DNA of 64,000 nt from Luscinia megarhynchos (lineage: Eukaryota; Chordata; Aves; Passeriformes; Turdidae): assembly GCA_034336665.1 (NCBI GenBank), contig JAPFBE010000002.1, positions 20,376,906 through 20,440,905 of the forward strand. Reading direction: 5' to 3'. This document shows positions 61,435 through 64,000 of this stretch, piece after piece. Made by a program: the position numbers and the translations under genes. How positions within the stretch are numbered: the first letter of the stretch is position 1; every line of letters starts with the position of its first letter. The notes under the pieces are model-generated. The model was not told the origin of the DNA and searched no databases. It saw only the letters and a program-made list of their open reading frames with translations.

Positions 61435-64000
61435 CCTGCATCTTTTTTGAAAGAGGAAAAGAGCCAGGTACTATACAATCCATGTAAGGGACTGGATGAA
61501 ATCACATCTACTGCCTACAACATTTCCAGCGTTTTGAATCTAAAATATGTGTTACTAAAGTACACCATCAGGACTGTGAAGATACCTTGCAACTGCTGGA
61601 AAGATGCACTGGTTTGAAATTTATAGTAACAGAGTTACCAGTGTAACACTTGTATGATACAGCCAACAAGCCACTACGTCACAACATTTTTTCCACATGA
61701 AGAATAAATTTGCAGAATTGGCTAATGAGCTGATAGTGAAGACTGGAGTGCCAGATATTCTCATTTTCTTTGGATCTTCCCTTACTGCAGGAACATGAGA
61801 GCTTTATATTTTAAAAATGTGTCAGTACAAATATGTAAGTTTACAGTTGCAGACCATTAATTTGAAACGCTAATGCAAAGAAAGAAGTGCCTAAAATTTC
61901 AGAACAGACTTCCATTGATCCACCAAAGAGTGGAAAGTACTAATAAAAATACTGTAAAACATTTAAAGATGGCATCCAAAGAATTTCCAGCAAGAGGACG
62001 AGCTCCTTGGGTCTCAGGGCACTGAAAAGCTGACTTGTTATGCAGACACCAACCTAGGCTTGGTATGCTTCCTTCAGCTTTTGCATGCAGGTGAAAGTCA
62101 GCATTTAGGGGGCAGAATCTAAACAGATGGAATAAATAGTTTCCCACATACGTTTCTCTAAGATCTTTACAAAGAAATGGTGATTATTACAGCCTGTGTC
62201 TGAAAACCTCTGCCATCACCTGGGATCTTCCTGCTCTAGCTGTGCTGCAAATCAGAACCAAAAGAAATTTTCCTGCACAAAATGTTCATAATCCAAGGCC
62301 ATGCTGCACATTACTGAAGCAGCTAACAACATGAAGTCATACTGCTACCATGGCAAACAGGCTTTCATATGAGCTAATTTGCCCTGTTTCTGCTGCACTG
62401 AAGCATCTCACCCTGCTGGGACTAGATTTTTCTCCTTTGCTCAGCCTCAATCATCAGGTCAAGTCGCATTCCCGTGCCCACAGCAAAGGAAGTGGAACAC
62501 AAATAAGTAGAGAGACAGTGCAAGAAGACAACAACAAACAACAGGGTCATCAAGATGCTCCAGAAGTCACAGCACATCACTAGTATGCAGTGATTTTTGA
62601 AGGCAACAAGAGAGTTTTCAGGAGGGATCTGAGGGTACAGAAAGAGGAATCTGCTTTCTTTGCAGAAGCAATCAGTGGGATGTTTTGTAGAGGAGGCAAA
62701 AAACCAGGATGCTTGTAAGCTGCCCCTCCACAAAACACCACCTTTTTAGGCAAAATACAAATTAATTTGGGGTATGTGAACAAGCCAAAGCAAAACACTG
62801 TATGGGACATGAGGAAATGATTTTGTCAGCATGCCTGGAACTTGGTTGTGGAGGGAGCCATCTCTGTATCTATGCCTAAGGCCATGAGAATATTCAAGGC
62901 CACTTTATATTCAACAATATGATACTCAATGGGATTATTTCAGTTCAGGTCCAAGTGAGATCTGTCAGGCTCAAGGTCCTACATATTCTATTCTTTTGAA
63001 GAAACCTAAATGTGAAGCTGAAATATACTCGATTTGACACAAAAGCAACACAGGAAGAGTTTATCAAAAGAGGATATTAGTCCTTTTCACAGTGCTAGGC
63101 TTAACTGTACAATGTTTCTGGAAATGTTTAATAGAACAAAAGTGGAAAAAAAAAAGAAAAACAAAAAAGCTGCAGGCACAGCTGATGTAAATGTCTGAGT
63201 TGCCTTTTTTTTTTTTTTTAATAATAATTTTTATATTGTCTAAATCCCTAAAGTCATAGTTTGGAGTATCCTGGACTCTGTCTGGAGGCTTCCCAAAAAT
63301 CACTGCTTGTCAACACCCTTTTCACAGAAATGAGTCTGTTTGCCTCCACCACTGCATTGTCAAGTCATCTCTTCCCATTAGCATTACAGTTTAAATTGCT
63401 GTCCCTACAGAGATGTCTATCCCTCCCTTTCCTTATTCAGGAATTTCTCTAATAGCCAACGTCCATATTAAAATAATTTACATCAACAGAATGTTTTTCT
63501 TCAAGGTGCATTTCTACATAGATCACTGTAATTGGTTAGATGGTACCTTTTATGAGAAGACTAAAACATGGTGAGTTGATAGCAATGAATAAAAGGGAAA
63601 TGCAAAAAATTCGAACTGGATATTCATTCACATTGAGCCCTGATCCAAAGGGAACATTTTCCTGCAGAGGATCTTGATATCAAGTTCATTTCTGTGCCTT
63701 AAGAATATCCTTATGGCTTTTGGAAGAAACATTGAAGGACAACCCACATTCTGCAGGCTTTACAGAAAAAAACCTAGCAACAAGGGAAAAACTGGTATAC
63801 AAACCAAGGAGGCATTCACATCTAATGTGCTTAGTTCTTTCTGTCTCTCCACCATTGGCATGCATTGGTTGGTGTGTGGAAAAAGAGTTATTGATTACAT
63901 TCCTCTGAGCACTTCAGCAGGCCCTTTCCTCTTTCTGTGATAAATAGGACAATGCTTGGCAGACCCAGCCAAAAGCAACAACGACTCCAACCACTTTGTC
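61435..64000 (-). other. GMDS intron segment, to right edge
   Basis: AT-rich intron with poly-A and poly-T runs near 63146-63170 and 63206-63219. No exon is recognised. The gene continues beyond the edge. Confidence 0.6.

Larger units (their letters stand above)
2700..64000 (-). other. GMDS: GMDS gene, 3' part (partial, continues off the right edge)
   Basis: Gene-level entry. The two exons at 3607-3669 and 4020-4088 encode the C-terminal end of GDP-mannose 4,6-dehydratase, a cytosolic NADP-dependent short-chain dehydratase/reductase that converts GDP-mannose to GDP-4-keto-6-deoxymannose, the first committed step of de novo GDP-fucose synthesis. Only about 43 of the family's roughly 370 residues are present, so the Rossmann fold and the catalytic Tyr/Lys lie in exons beyond 64000. 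I searched the minus strand for codons of the expected preceding segment (a YYRPTEV-like end) and found none. Everything from 4089 rightwards is therefore inferred to be intron. The left end of the transcript is set by poly(A) signals at 2718-2738 and is uncertain. Confidence 0.85.

Noticed and set aside
1..64000. CRISPR arrays, insertion sequences, operons or phage-like modules
   Set aside because: The sequence is vertebrate; the only direct-repeat array is the minisatellite at 10772-11655, which lacks unique spacers.

Overview
The window looks like a piece of a bird chromosome. It holds several 5'-truncated CR1 LINE copies with the typical avian CR1 3' end (tails of the type TTCTATGATTCTATG), long AT-rich non-coding stretches, spliced coding exons and vertebrate-style CpG islands. 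There is no bacterial gene organisation.

The only protein-coding gene I can identify is GMDS (GDP-mannose 4,6-dehydratase, first step of de novo GDP-fucose synthesis), on the minus strand. Its last two coding exons lie at 4020-4088 and 3607-3669, separated by a 350-bp GT-AG intron. The stop codon is at 3607-3609 and candidate poly(A) signals lie near 2718-2738. From memory of the vertebrate protein I searched for the next upstream exon and did not find it anywhere up to 64000. I therefore infer that 4089-64000 lies inside one large GMDS intron.

Layout. (1) 1-2460: two CpG-rich blocks with no recognisable coding exon. In other vertebrates FOXC1 lies tail-to-tail with GMDS, so FOXC1 is expected beyond the left edge (inference). 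(2) About 2700-4088: GMDS 3' UTR and last two exons. (3) 4089-10200: AT-rich intron with one reverse-oriented CR1 fragment. (4) 10201-12120: a GATA-motif-rich, GC-richer segment interrupted by an 885-bp minisatellite of about 43 units of about 20 bp. This array creates a spurious 621-codon open frame. (5) 12121-32540: ordinary intron with a second reverse CR1, a perfect hairpin, a 33-bp tandem duplication and an orphan exon-like segment. (6) 32540-33080: a second CpG-retaining, GATA-containing candidate regulatory element. (7) 33081-64000: intron with a 119-nt homopurine (GAA) tract, a degenerate CR1 with reverse-transcriptase remnants, candidate regulatory patches near 42900-43290 and 45700-45880, a T31 run followed by nine tandem AAAGAT hexamers, and two further forward CR1 copies.

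The arrangement is a compact 3' gene end next to a very long intron with several candidate regulatory islands. It fits the known role of GMDS as a bystander host for developmental enhancers of neighbouring FOX genes. That reading is an inference and needs comparative alignment. I found no RNA gene, CRISPR array, complete mobile element or clearly novel gene system.
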